Part shown: positions 9,864 to 18,447 of the stretch, one piece after another | Position numbering within the stretch: position 1 is the stretch's first letter | How the letters are laid out: each line of letters opens with the position of its first letter | NCBI RefSeq assembly: GCF_041320275.1 | Contig: NZ_CP162023.1 | Coordinates: forward strand, 2,914,001 to 2,978,000 | Source of the DNA: Mumia sp. Pv4-285 | GTDB taxonomy: Bacteria; Actinomycetota; Actinomycetes; Propionibacteriales; Nocardioidaceae | Direction: 5' to 3' | Length of the DNA stretch: 64,000 nucleotides | Translations under genes and position numbers: made by a program | The notes under the pieces: generated by a model | The model's input: only the letters and a program-made list of their open reading frames with translations | What the model was told of the DNA's origin: nothing | Database searches by the model: none

Positions 9864-11249
9864 ATGATCGCGTCCGAGCTCGCCGCGTGGGCGACCGGTG
9901 ACCTCCTGGTCCCCGTGCCGGTCGACGACGCCGCGCGTCGTCATCTGCTCGACGGCATCGGCACCGCAGTCGCCGCAGCGCGTCTCCACGCCGCCGCGCC
10001 CGCCGTCGCCGTCGCGACAGGCCTCGGCGGTCCTGCCGAGTCCACGATCGTCGGCACCGATACTCGGGTCGGTGCCGCCGCGGCCGCGCTGGCCACCGGC
10101 ACGCTCGTGCACGCCCTCGACTTCGACGACACGCATGCCGGCGGTCTGGTGCACGCGACCGCCGTGGTGCTGCCGGCGGCGTTCGCGGTCGGCGAGCAGA
10201 CGCGGGCGAACGGCCGTGAGGTCCTCACCGCCGCGGTGGTCGGGTACGAGGTGGCGTGCCGGGTGGCTGCCGCGGCCCCGCACGCGTTCCACCGCGGGGG
10301 CCTCCACGCGACGATGGTGGCCGGCGTGTTCTCGTCGGCCGCGGTCGCGTCGCGGCTGATGGGACTCGACGCAGCGACGACGGCGCACGCACTCGGCATC
10401 GCCGGGAGCCAGGCCGGCGGGCTGCTCGCCTTCCTCGGCACCGGTGCCAGCACCAAGCAGCTCCACCCCGGTTTCGCCTCGCACGCGGGGATCCTCGCCG
10501 CGCGGCTCGCCGCCGCGGGCGCGACCGGTCCGGTCACCGTGTTCGACGGACCGCACGGTGTGTACGACGCACTGGCCACCGGACCGGTCGACCCCGCCGC
10601 GATCCTCACCGGGCTCGGCAAGGTCTGGGAGACGGAGGCCATCGGGATCAAGCCGTGGCCGACGTGCCAGCTCGCTCACGCGACGATGGCTGCCGCTCAG
10701 GACGCCCTCGCGCGCTCCGGTGCCGACCCGTCCGACGTCGTCGGCGTCCATGCGCAGGTCCACCCCGACTCCGCGTCGGTGGTGTGTGCGACCGATCGGG
10801 ACCTGTCGCGGCCGGTCAGCCCGTACGCCGCGAAGTTCTCGCTGCCCTGGAGCGTCGCGGCGATGGTCCTCGACGGACGGGTCGGCACCGACACGTACGA
10901 CGAGCGCGCCCTCGCGCGCCCGGACGTGACTGAGCTCGCCGCTGCAGTCTCCTGGGACGTGCTCACCGGCCCGCAGGGCGCGGCCGCCGACGCAGCAGGC
11001 GACGTCGAGCTCGTCCTGCGCGACGGCACCCGGCTCCGCGGGCACGTCGACCGCAGCCCCGGCGGCGGGTCCTCCCCGCTGTCGAAGGATGCCCTGCTGG
11101 CCAAGTTGGCCGGCAACGTCGGCCCGCTCGCCGCCCCGCTCGCCGACGCCGTCGAGTCGCTCGCGTCGGCGCCGGACCTGGACGCCTTGCTCACCCTCGC
11201 CGCTCGTGCGGCGTCGACCGACCTGATCCCCTCGGAGGCACACGCATGA
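9864..11249 (+). CDS. MmgE/PrpD family protein (1 of 2)
   Basis: This 461-residue protein belongs to the 2-methylcitrate dehydratase / cis-aconitate decarboxylase family. The hallmark ALATGTLVHALDFDDTHAGG and the segment GGLHATMVAGVFSSAAVASRLMGLD are visible, followed by IKPWPTCQLAHATM. Members dehydrate, isomerise or decarboxylate tricarboxylates and alkyl-substituted dicarboxylates. I chose ATG 9864, 4 nt after the CoA transferase stop codon. It overlaps the RidA gene by 4 bp. Next to CoA transferase and hydratase genes, it probably acts on an alkylated C4-C6 di- or tricarboxylate. A second copy lies at 19289-20749. Confidence 0.9.
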   Translation: MIASELAAWATGDLLVPVPVDDAARRHLLDGIGTAVAAARLHAAAPAVAVATGLGGPAESTIVGTDTRVGAAAAALATGTLVHALDFDDTHAGGLVHATAVVLPAAFAVGEQTRANGREVLTAAVVGYEVACRVAAAAPHAFHRGGLHATMVAGVFSSAAVASRLMGLDAATTAHALGIAGSQAGGLLAFLGTGASTKQLHPGFASHAGILAARLAAAGATGPVTVFDGPHGVYDALATGPVDPAAILTGLGKVWETEAIGIKPWPTCQLAHATMAAAQDALARSGADPSDVVGVHAQVHPDSASVVCATDRDLSRPVSPYAAKFSLPWSVAAMVLDGRVGTDTYDERALARPDVTELAAAVSWDVLTGPQGAAADAAGDVELVLRDGTRLRGHVDRSPGGGSSPLSKDALLAKLAGNVGPLAAPLADAVESLASAPDLDALLTLAARAASTDLIPSEAHA

Positions 11250-12472
11250 CCACGACCGCGATCGCACCGGCCGCGTTCACCTGGTTCCCGTACGACGGCT
11301 TCACCTTCTGCCTCGGCCTGACCGAGTCGGGACACGTGTGGACGTCCGGACACACCGCCGCCGCGCTGGACGAGGCGGTCGGCAAGATGACGGTGTCCGG
11401 CTCGATGGCCGAGCAGGCGCGTACGGCGTACCGCAAGGTCCTCACGATCGTCGAGGGTGCTGGCCTGTCGCTGACCGACGTCACCCACGTCACCGAGAAC
11501 GTCACGATCGCCGGGCTCGCCTCGTACGACGAGGCACTGGCGGTGCGCCGCGAGGTCTTCGGCGACCACGAGCCGGCGGTGACGACGGTCGTCGTCGAGC
11601 GCCTCGTACGGTCTGCCGCCCTCCTCGAGGTCGAGCTGAAGGCGTCGGCGGGCGGCGGCACGATGCTGCTGGCGAGCGAGGCACGACGTGCGGGCGAGTG
11701 GACCGCCTCCCCGGTGGTCGAGGGGCACGACGGCACCGTCCACCTGCCGACGATGGTGCCGATCGACGCGAGCGGCGAGATCGTCGCGCCGGGAGACTTC
11801 GTCGGTCAGTACCGCTACTGCCTGGAGCAGGCCGACGCGCTGCTGCGGAAGGCGGGGATGTCGATCGACGCTGCCGTGACGACGTTCGACTACTCGACGC
11901 CCGGCACGCGCGAGGTCTACCGCAAGACCCATCGGGTCCGTAAGGAGCTGCTCGGCGGCGCTGGCGTCTACCCCGGTGCCGGCGGCATCCTGATGAGCCG
12001 CCTCCACCACCCGGAGCAGCTCGTCGCGATCGACGTGACCGCCTCCCGGCACCCGCTCGAGCTGGTCAACCCCGGCTGGTCGCGCTACGACACGCTGACC
12101 TACGCGCCCGGCGTGAAGGCGGGGCGCACGTTGTTCATGTCGGGGTTCGCCGCGCTCGACATGGAGACCCAGGAGGCGCTCCACCCCGGCGACCTCAGAG
12201 CACAGGCAGAGGTGACGTACGAGGCCATCCTCCACCTGCTGACCTACGCCGGGCTCGGGCCGGAGCACCTCCTCAGCACGATCGAGTTCTGCGTGGCGAG
12301 CGAGCTTCCTCACTACGGGGTCGTCCACGAGGTGCGCGAGCGGCTGCTGAGCGCGCCGTGGCCGGCGTCGACCGGCGCGATGTGCGCCGACCTGCTGCGG
12401 CCGGAGTTCCTGCTCGAGGTCTTCCCCACCGCGCTCTATCCCCTCGATCAGCACAGCCCCGAGGAGGCATGA
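11246..12472 (+). CDS. Three-domain RidA (YjgF) fusion protein
   Basis: This 408-residue protein is about three times the usual RidA length of about 130. I see three RidA-like units. The first is at about 1-135 (VWTSGHTAA...VTHVTENVTIAG...FGDHEPAVTTVVVERL). The second is at about 140-275 (YRYCLEQADALLRKAGMSI...). The third is at about 275-400 (LFMSGFAALD...LGPEHLLSTIEFC). RidA proteins hydrolyse reactive enamines/imines to ketones and ammonia; some members have other roles in amine or aromatic catabolism. One chain could supply a whole trimer with three unlike sites. It overlaps PrpD by 4 bp. An imine-producing step is implied but not identified. Confidence 0.82.
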   Translation: MTTTAIAPAAFTWFPYDGFTFCLGLTESGHVWTSGHTAAALDEAVGKMTVSGSMAEQARTAYRKVLTIVEGAGLSLTDVTHVTENVTIAGLASYDEALAVRREVFGDHEPAVTTVVVERLVRSAALLEVELKASAGGGTMLLASEARRAGEWTASPVVEGHDGTVHLPTMVPIDASGEIVAPGDFVGQYRYCLEQADALLRKAGMSIDAAVTTFDYSTPGTREVYRKTHRVRKELLGGAGVYPGAGGILMSRLHHPEQLVAIDVTASRHPLELVNPGWSRYDTLTYAPGVKAGRTLFMSGFAALDMETQEALHPGDLRAQAEVTYEAILHLLTYAGLGPEHLLSTIEFCVASELPHYGVVHEVRERLLSAPWPASTGAMCADLLRPEFLLEVFPTALYPLDQHSPEEA

Positions 12473-12473
12473 C

Positions 12474-12974
12474 GTGGGACTGCTGACCGACGAGGTCCGT
12501 GCCCTGGTGGGCACGCAGCGCGTCTACACCGCACCAGAGGCGATGGGTGCCGCCGCCGGACGCTACTTCGCCCTCGCGACCGGCGACGACAACCCCCTCT
12601 ACACCGATGCCGCGTTCGCACGTGAGCACGGCCTGGCCGGGGTGACTCTGCCGCCGACACTGGTCTGCGAGACGAACCAGTACGCGGGGCTGCCTGCGGA
12701 CGCCGAGGGCTATGCCGGACACACCTGGGGACTGCACCTTCCCGGGACGCGGCAGGTGCGTGGCGGCAACCGGTACGAGTTCGCGCGCCGGATCCGCCCG
12801 GACGACGTCGTGACCGCCACCTGGGAGATCACCAGCGCGACCGAGAAGACGAACCGCTCTGGCGCCGACATGCTGGTGGTCGGGTCCACGGCGACCTACA
12901 CCAACCAGCACGGCGAGCTGCTGGCCGAGAACACCGAGACGATCATCTTCGTCGCGCTGGAGGGTGCAGCATGA
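12474..12974 (+). CDS. MaoC-like N-terminal (FAS1-type) dehydratase domain protein
   Basis: This 166-residue hotdog protein resembles the non-catalytic or N-terminal half of actinobacterial two-subunit MaoC hydratases. It has FALATGDDNPLYTD and a GLAGVTLPPTLVCETNQY segment. The start is GTG 12474 with GAGGAGG upstream, just after the RidA stop codon. It overlaps the next MaoC gene by 4 bp. Such pairs usually form a heteromeric enoyl-CoA hydratase, as in steroid side-chain degradation. The downstream thiolase, DUF35 protein and acyl-CoA dehydrogenase support a beta-oxidation-like job on an acyl-CoA intermediate. Confidence 0.85.
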   Translation: MGLLTDEVRALVGTQRVYTAPEAMGAAAGRYFALATGDDNPLYTDAAFAREHGLAGVTLPPTLVCETNQYAGLPADAEGYAGHTWGLHLPGTRQVRGGNRYEFARRIRPDDVVTATWEITSATEKTNRSGADMLVVGSTATYTNQHGELLAENTETIIFVALEGAA

Positions 12975-13417
12975 CCTCGCAGACCGCTCCCCCGGCCGTC
13001 GGCGACATAGTGGCGCGGCTGGAGCGGACGATCACCCTGACGGACATGGTCGCCTACGCCGGCGCGACCTGGGACTGGCACCAGCTCCACTACGACACCG
13101 CCTATGCGGCAGCGAAGGGCCTGCCGGGTCCGATCGTGGACGGGCAGGTCTTCGGCGCGTACCTGGTCGAGATGCTGCAGGACTGGCTCGGCCCGGACTG
13201 CTTCGTCCAGACCCTCGACTTCTCCTTCCGCAACCTCGTCTTCGCCGGCGAGACGGTCCGCTGCACAGGGGAGGTGACGGCCGTCGACGACGACGCGGTC
13301 GAGGTGGCGCTGGCCGTCACGATCGTGGGCGTCGACGGTGCCGACGACCGGTTCGCCGTCAAGCCCGCCACAGCACGGGTCCTGCTCGGCACCGCAGACG
13401 GGGGCTCGCGCCCGTGA
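12971..13417 (+). CDS. MaoC-family hydratase subunit
   Basis: This 148-residue hotdog-fold protein carries a MaoC hydratase-like motif: AYAGATWDWHQLHYDTAYA includes the D-x-x-x-x-H arrangement expected for catalysis. GLPGPIVDGQVFGAYLVEML follows. It is probably the catalytic partner of the overlapping upstream gene in a two-chain enoyl-CoA hydratase. ATG 12971 overlaps the preceding stop codon, and its own stop overlaps the thiolase GTG. The substrate is likely the CoA ester handled by the thiolase and dehydrogenase in the same operon. Confidence 0.85.
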   Translation: MTSQTAPPAVGDIVARLERTITLTDMVAYAGATWDWHQLHYDTAYAAAKGLPGPIVDGQVFGAYLVEMLQDWLGPDCFVQTLDFSFRNLVFAGETVRCTGEVTAVDDDAVEVALAVTIVGVDGADDRFAVKPATARVLLGTADGGSRP

Positions 13418-14562
13418 GCACCGGCGTCGCGATCGTCGGGGCAGCCGAGTGCGACCTCGGTGTCACCGGGCTGTCGATCCTGGGCCTCCAGACCCAGGCG
13501 GTGAGCCGCGCCCTGGCCGACGCCGGACTCACGCTCGCCGATGTCGACGGGATCGCCACCACCGGCGTGTCGCGGTTCTCTGCGACGCAGCTGGCCGACT
13601 ACTTCGGGATCGTCCCCACGTGGACGGACTCGACGTTCGCCGGCGGGTCGGCGTTCGAGATGTTCGTCGCCCGCGCCGCCCAGGCCATCGAGGCCGGGCA
13701 GTGCACGACGGTGGTGATCTCCTTCGCGTCCAACCAGCGCTCAGCACGCTCGCGCAAGCTCGGTGGCGTCCACGACCCCTGGATCCCCGAGGCACAGTTC
13801 GAGGAGCCGTACGACCCGCTCTACCCGTTGTCGTACTACGCGATGGCGGCACGCTCGTACCTGCACCGCTACGGCGGCACCCGCGAGCAGCTCGCAGAGA
13901 TCGCGGTCGCCGCCCGCGAGTGGGCCCTGCTGAACCCGAAGGCGTTCCGTCACGGCAAAGGCTCTTTGAGCGTCGACGACGTCGTCGGGTCGACGATGAT
14001 CTCGAGCCCGTTGACCGCGGCCGACTGCTGCCTGGTCACCGACGGCGGCGGAGCCGTCGTGCTCACCTCGCTCGAACGCGCCCGTCATCTGCCGAACAAA
14101 CCGGTGCAGGTCCTCGGCTACGGCGAACGCACCACCAACACCTCGTTCACCGCCGTCGACGACCTCACCAGTCCGGGCGCGGTCGGCTCCGGCGCCGACG
14201 CGTTCGCGCGCGCCGGCATCTCCCCCGCCGACGTCGATGTCCTGGAGGTCTACGACTCCTTCACGATCACGGCAGCGCTCAACGTCGAGGCGCTCGGGTT
14301 CTGCGGCCCGGGCGAGGTGTTCGACTACATCGCCGACGGCCGGATCCGCCCGGGCGGCGCACTGCCCCTCAACACCAGCGGCGGTGGTCTCTCGTACTGC
14401 CATCCCGGCCAGCTCGGCGTCCTGCTGCTGGTCGAGGCGGTCCGTCAGCTGCGCGGCGAGTGCGGACAGCGCCAGGTCCCCGACGCACAGATCGCCGTCG
14501 CCCACGGCACCGGCGGCATCCTCTCCACCCACGCCACCGTCGTCCTGGGAGTCGACCGATGA
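13414..14562 (+). CDS. SCP-x-like thiolase / lipid-transfer family protein
   Basis: This 382-residue protein has the thiolase fold of the SCP-x (sterol carrier-like) subfamily. It has the C-terminal segments PLNTSGGGLSYCHPGQLG and a closing HGTGGILS, plus the DVLEVYDSFTITAALNVEALGF core. At the usual nucleophile position near residue 80 the sequence is STFAGGSAF, with no cysteine. I chose GTG 13414, overlapping the MaoC stop codon, because similarity starts there. These proteins form complexes with DUF35 proteins; in steroid degradation such pairs act as retro-aldolases on side-chain acyl-CoAs. A C-C lyase role is therefore more likely than classical thiolysis. Confidence 0.87.
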   Translation: MSTGVAIVGAAECDLGVTGLSILGLQTQAVSRALADAGLTLADVDGIATTGVSRFSATQLADYFGIVPTWTDSTFAGGSAFEMFVARAAQAIEAGQCTTVVISFASNQRSARSRKLGGVHDPWIPEAQFEEPYDPLYPLSYYAMAARSYLHRYGGTREQLAEIAVAAREWALLNPKAFRHGKGSLSVDDVVGSTMISSPLTAADCCLVTDGGGAVVLTSLERARHLPNKPVQVLGYGERTTNTSFTAVDDLTSPGAVGSGADAFARAGISPADVDVLEVYDSFTITAALNVEALGFCGPGEVFDYIADGRIRPGGALPLNTSGGGLSYCHPGQLGVLLLVEAVRQLRGECGQRQVPDAQIAVAHGTGGILSTHATVVLGVDR

Positions 14563-14999
14563 GCATCGACCGCCCTGGCTGGGTGTCCGGCGACGTGCCG
14601 CCCGCCGACGAGGTGACCGCCCCGTACTGGGACGCCACCCGCGAGCACCGCCTCACGGTGCAGGAGTGCACGGCCTGCGGCCACCGGCAGCACCCGCCGC
14701 GTGCTGTCTGCACCGGCTGCTCGTCGACGACCACGCTCATCCAGCCCGATGTCGCCGGCACCGGCATCGTCGACACGTTCACGGTGGTCCACCGGCCGCC
14801 GCGTGCCGACCTCGACGCACCGTACGCCGTGGCACGCGTCCGTCTCGGCGAAGGCCCGATCGTGCTGACCCGCCTCGAGGGGCGCGCCGACCCTGAGTCC
14901 TGGTCGATCGGCGACCGCGTCGAGGTCGTCTGGACCGACCTGCCCGACGGACGGGCACTCCCCTGCTTCCGCCCCAACGACCCGACCGAGGAGTCCTGA
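14559..14999 (+). CDS. DUF35 zinc-ribbon/OB-fold partner of the thiolase
   Basis: This 146-residue protein has an N-terminal zinc ribbon with Cys37, Cys40, Cys51 and Cys54 (CTACGH...CTGC), followed by an OB-fold (GTGIVDTFTVVHRPP...). DUF35 proteins bind acyl-CoA and partner SCP-x-like thiolases in hydratase or aldolase complexes. ATG 14559 overlaps the thiolase stop codon (ATGA), and the stop shares one base with the next ATG (TGATG). The immediate pairing strongly supports a shared complex. Confidence 0.92.
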   Translation: MSIDRPGWVSGDVPPADEVTAPYWDATREHRLTVQECTACGHRQHPPRAVCTGCSSTTTLIQPDVAGTGIVDTFTVVHRPPRADLDAPYAVARVRLGEGPIVLTRLEGRADPESWSIGDRVEVVWTDLPDGRALPCFRPNDPTEES

Positions 15000-16162
15000 T
15001 GAAGTTCGAGCTCGACGAGGACCAGCGCGAGTTCAAGGCGCTGCTCCGGCAGTTCGTCGACAACGAGATCGTCCCGGTCGCGCGCGACTGGGAGCAGGCG
15101 GGCCGCTACCCGACCGAGATCGTCGCGGGCATGGCCGACATGGGACTGTTCGGCATCACGGTGCCCGAGGAGTACGGCGGCCTCGACCTCGACCCGGTCT
15201 CCTTCGCACTGGTCTTCGAGGAGATCGCCCGCGGCTGGATGGGCATCGCGGGCATCCTCGGCAGCCACTCGCTGGCGTGCCGCCTGATCGCGATGCACGC
15301 CACGGCGGAGCAGAAGCAGAAGTACCTCCCCGACCTCGCCACCGGCACGCGTCGCAGCGGCATCGGCCTGACCGAGCCCGACGCCGGCACCGACCTGCAG
15401 GGCATCCGCACGACCGCTCGCCGCGACGGTGACCACTACGTCGTGAACGGCGCCAAGATGTGGATCACGAACGCCCGCTACGCCGACCCGCTCCCGGTGC
15501 TGGTCAAGACGGACCCCACGGCCTCCCCGGCCCACAAGGGCATGAGCGTGCTGCTCATCGAGGCGGACACCCCCGGCTTCACTGTCACCAAGGACATCCC
15601 GAAGCTCGGCTACAAGGGCACCGAGTCCTGCGAGATCCTCCTCGAGGACGTCCGCGTCCCGGTCAGCCAGCTGGTGGGCGGTGTCGAGGGTCGCGGGATG
15701 CAGCAGGTGCTGTCCGCCCTCGAGTGGGGTCGCGTCAACATCGCCGCCCGCTCCGTCGGGATCGCCCAGCGTGCCCACGACGAAGCCCTCGCCTACGCCC
15801 AGCAGCGCAAAGCGTTCGGCAAACCCATCGCCGACTTCCAAGCCATCCAGCTCAAGCTCGGCGAGCTCGGCACCCAGGTCCAGGCCGCGCGCCTGATGGC
15901 GTACTGGGCCGCCGACGCCGTCCGCACCGGACGCGCCGACGGAGCCACGGGCATGGCCAAGATCTTCTGCTCCGAGGTCGCGCTCCAGGCCGCCATCGAC
16001 GCGATGAAGGTCCACGGCGGCTACGGCTACTCCACCGAGTTCGAGGTCGAGCGCCTCTACCGCGACGCCATCCTCATGAGCATCGGCGAAGGCACCAACG
16101 ACATCCTCCGCACCGTCGTCGCCAAGTCGCTCGTCTCGGGCGAGACGGTGATCGGGCGGTGA
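14999..16162 (+). CDS. Acyl-CoA dehydrogenase
   Basis: This 387-residue flavoprotein shows the full acyl-CoA dehydrogenase pattern. It has GLFGITVPEEYGGL, the FAD-binding GIGLTEPDAGTDLQGI and KMWITNA. The C-terminal portion has VHGGYGYSTEFEVERLYRD with the expected catalytic acid region, and ends with IGEGTNDILRTVVAKSL. It oxidises an acyl-CoA at C2-C3 and passes electrons to ETF. It is the last gene of the 5001-16162 operon and converges on the CitE-like gene with an 11-bp gap. It probably produces the enoyl-CoA used by the upstream MaoC pair. Confidence 0.94.
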   Translation: MKFELDEDQREFKALLRQFVDNEIVPVARDWEQAGRYPTEIVAGMADMGLFGITVPEEYGGLDLDPVSFALVFEEIARGWMGIAGILGSHSLACRLIAMHATAEQKQKYLPDLATGTRRSGIGLTEPDAGTDLQGIRTTARRDGDHYVVNGAKMWITNARYADPLPVLVKTDPTASPAHKGMSVLLIEADTPGFTVTKDIPKLGYKGTESCEILLEDVRVPVSQLVGGVEGRGMQQVLSALEWGRVNIAARSVGIAQRAHDEALAYAQQRKAFGKPIADFQAIQLKLGELGTQVQAARLMAYWAADAVRTGRADGATGMAKIFCSEVALQAAIDAMKVHGGYGYSTEFEVERLYRDAILMSIGEGTNDILRTVVAKSLVSGETVIGR

Positions 16163-16173
16163 GCCCGGGCGCC

Positions 16174-17031
16174 TCAGCGCGCCAGGGCGAGCACGGCACG
16201 GGCGCGGCGTACGACCGCTTCGTCGACCATGCGCCCGTCGGGTCCGATGATCACACCGGACCCGGCGGCGACGGCGTCGTCGAAGACGGTGACGAGCGCC
16301 CTCGCACTCTCGACCGCCTCGGCGCTCGGCGTGAAGACCTCGTTGGCGACGGCGACCTGCGCCGGGTGGATGCAGGCCCGTCCGACGTATCCGCGCCGCG
16401 CCAGGGCACGGGTGCCTTCCGCGAACCGGTCGAGGTCACTGAAGTCCGTCGAGACTGGCGCCACCGGTGCGCTGATCCCGGTGGCTGCGCTGACCAGTAC
16501 GACCTGGGTGCGGATCGTCGCCCAGTCCGAGTCGTCGGTGCCGTCACCGAACCCGAGGTCGGCGGCCAGGTCGGCCTCCCCGACCTGCAGGCGTACGACG
16601 CGCGGGGCGCCGGCGATCGCCCGGGCGTCGAGCAGGGACGCCGCCGACTCGAGCAGCGGGACCACGCCGACGGAGCCGGCAGCGAGACCCTCCCGTGCCT
16701 CGGCCTTGCCGAGCGCGGCGTCGATCGCCTCGATCTCCGCACGGGTCTCGGTCTTCGCGACCATCACGCCGGCGAGACCGGGGACGACGACGGAGTCGAC
16801 GTCGGTCACTCCGAGCGGACCCGCATTCACCCTGACCCACACCTCGACGCCCGCGGTGTCACCGCCGAGCGCTCGCAGCCACGCGGCGACGCCGGCGCGG
16901 GCCGACTCCTTGGCAGGCCACGGCACGGCGTCCTCGAGGTCGACGATCACGCCGTCCGCACCGCGGTCCAGGACCTTGGCGAGCTTGTCCGGGGCGTTGC
17001 CGGGGACGTAGAGGTACGAGCGAGCGATCAC
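16174..17031 (-). CDS. HpcH/HpaI (CitE-like) CoA-ester lyase
   Basis: This 285-residue TIM-barrel protein resembles the citrate lyase beta subunit and malyl-/citramalyl-CoA lyases. It shows RSYLYVPGNAPDKLAKVLDRGADGVIVDLEDAVP with the metal-binding acidic residues, a central PLLESAASLLDA, and the C-terminal GRACIHPAQVAVANEVF typical of CitE-like lyases. I chose GTG 17031 (VIARSYLYVPG); a further 16 in-frame codons upstream run into the putative IclR site. It probably cleaves a beta-hydroxyacyl-CoA such as a citramalyl- or malyl-CoA. It is divergent from a CoA transferase gene and may share its regulation. Confidence 0.87.
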   Translation of the reverse strand: MIARSYLYVPGNAPDKLAKVLDRGADGVIVDLEDAVPWPAKESARAGVAAWLRALGGDTAGVEVWVRVNAGPLGVTDVDSVVVPGLAGVMVAKTETRAEIEAIDAALGKAEAREGLAAGSVGVVPLLESAASLLDARAIAGAPRVVRLQVGEADLAADLGFGDGTDDSDWATIRTQVVLVSAATGISAPVAPVSTDFSDLDRFAEGTRALARRGYVGRACIHPAQVAVANEVFTPSAEAVESARALVTVFDDAVAAGSGVIIGPDGRMVDEAVVRRARAVLALAR

Positions 17032-17063
17032 AGGGCGACTCCGCGGCTTGGACGTGCACAAAG

Positions 17064-17080
17064 TGGAACAGCGTTTCACT
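17064..17080. promoter_or_regulatory. IclR-like operator in divergent region (site A)
   Basis: TGGAACAGCGTTTCACT is an imperfect inverted repeat (TGGAAC/GTTTCA) 33 bp before the CitE-like start. GTGGAACAG recurs exactly at 39941-39949, and the shape matches TGGAATGGCGTTTCGC at 17163. IclR proteins bind short palindromes of this kind. Control by the IclR gene at 22224 is inferred. Confidence 0.5.
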
Positions 17081-17162
17081 GCACGCTAACCGCGCCTTCC
17101 CTCCCCCGTCAACGCGACACGGCACCACGCGTTGACCGTCGGGAGACTCGCGCCTACGATTC

Positions 17163-17179
17163 TGGAATGGCGTTTCGCA
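17163..17179. promoter_or_regulatory. IclR-like operator overlapping CoA transferase start (site B)
   Basis: TGGAATGGCGTTTCGCA (17164-17180) matches site A at most positions and overlaps the ATG at 17167. If the gene really starts at the second ATG (17182), the site sits just before the start. The two sites straddle the divergent promoters of the lyase and CoA transferase. Confidence 0.45.
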
Positions 17180-18432
17180 CAATGGAACACGACTCCTCGA
17201 GTCCTCCTCCTGATCCCCAGCACGCGCCGTCGCCGCTGAGCGACGGCCCCCTCACCGGCGTACGCGTCATCGACGCGTCCACGATCCTCGCGGGGCCGCT
17301 CTGCTGCCAGATCCTCGGAGACTTCGGCGCCGAGGTGATCAAGATCGAGCACCCCACCGCCGGCGACAGCATGCGCGGCCACGGCGAGAGCAAGGACGGC
17401 ACGCCGCTGTGGTGGAAGGAGATCGCCCGCAACAAGCAGACGATCGGACTCAGCCTCTCGGCGCCCGAGGGAGCCGAGGTCTTCGCCCGGCTCGTCGCGA
17501 CCGCCGACGTGGTCGTCGAGAACTTCCGCCCCGGCACCCTCGAGCGTTGGGGTCTGTCCCCCGAGCGCCTGCAGGAGATCAACCCCGGCCTCGTCCTCGT
17601 CCGCATCACCGGCTTCGGCCAGCGGGGCCCGTACGCGTCCCGCGCCGGGTTCGGCACCCTCGCGGAGGCGATGAGCGGCTTCGCCCACCTCACCGGCCAG
17701 CCCGACGGGCCCCCGACCCTGCCGGCCTTCGGCCTCGCCGACTCGATCTGCGGCATCGCCGCCTCCTCGGCCGTGTCGATGGCCCTCCTCGCGCGCGAGC
17801 ACAACGGCGGTCAGGGACAGGTCGTCGACATGAGCCTGCTCGAGCCCATCATGGCCGCCGTCGGACCGGGCCCGACCGTCTACCAGCAGCTCGGCACCGT
17901 CGGCACCCGCCACGGCAACCGGTCGCACAACAACGCGCCCCGCAACACGTACGAGACCTCGGACGGGCACTGGGTCGCCATCTCCACCAGCGCACAGGCG
18001 ATCGCCGAGCGCGTCATGCACCTCGTCGGGCACCCCGAGGTGATCGACGAGCCCTGGTTCGCCGCCGGCCACAGCCGAGCGCTCCACGCCGACCTCCTCG
18101 ACGGCTACGTCGGCGGATGGATCGGCGAGCGCACCCGCGACCAGGTCGTCTCGGCGTTCACCGACGCCGGTGCCGCCGTCGCGCCCGTCTACTCGGCGAA
18201 GGACCTCGTCGATGACCCGCACGTGCGCGAGACCGGGATGCTCGTCGAGGTCGATGACCCCGACCTCGGCCCCGTACTGCAGCACAACGTGATGTGGAGG
18301 ATGTCGCAGACCCCCGGCCGGATCCGGTTCACCGGCCGCGACCTCGGCTCGGACACCGATGCCCTGCTCGCCGACCTCGGCGTCGACCCCGACACCCTTC
18401 ACGACCTCCGCACCCGCAACGTCGTCCGCTGA
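17167..18432 (+). CDS. Family III CoA transferase (CaiB/BaiF), second copy
   Basis: This 421-residue protein has all the CaiB/BaiF landmarks: GVRVIDASTILAGPLCCQILGDFGAEVIKIEHP, RNKQTIGLSL, VVVENFRPGTLERWGL and an AFGLADSICGIAA region holding the catalytic aspartate. It activates a carboxylic acid by CoA transfer. The start could be ATG 17167 or ATG 17182; neither has a strong ribosome site. It heads an operon with a cyclase-family hydrolase, PrpD and a cyclic amidohydrolase, and is divergent from the CitE-like lyase. That layout suggests it activates a dicarboxylate that is later cleaved by the lyase. Confidence 0.92.
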   Translation: MAFRTMEHDSSSPPPDPQHAPSPLSDGPLTGVRVIDASTILAGPLCCQILGDFGAEVIKIEHPTAGDSMRGHGESKDGTPLWWKEIARNKQTIGLSLSAPEGAEVFARLVATADVVVENFRPGTLERWGLSPERLQEINPGLVLVRITGFGQRGPYASRAGFGTLAEAMSGFAHLTGQPDGPPTLPAFGLADSICGIAASSAVSMALLAREHNGGQGQVVDMSLLEPIMAAVGPGPTVYQQLGTVGTRHGNRSHNNAPRNTYETSDGHWVAISTSAQAIAERVMHLVGHPEVIDEPWFAAGHSRALHADLLDGYVGGWIGERTRDQVVSAFTDAGAAVAPVYSAKDLVDDPHVRETGMLVEVDDPDLGPVLQHNVMWRMSQTPGRIRFTGRDLGSDTDALLADLGVDPDTLHDLRTRNVVR

Positions 18433-18447
18433 CCAGATCGAGGACCC

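Noticed and set aside
7602-16162. Steroid side-chain degradation operon
   Set aside because: The thiolase/DUF35/MaoC/ACAD set would fit, but ring-degradation genes (KstD, Kst hydroxylases, HsaC type) are absent, while PrpD, RidA and CaiB are present. I kept it as an alternative only.
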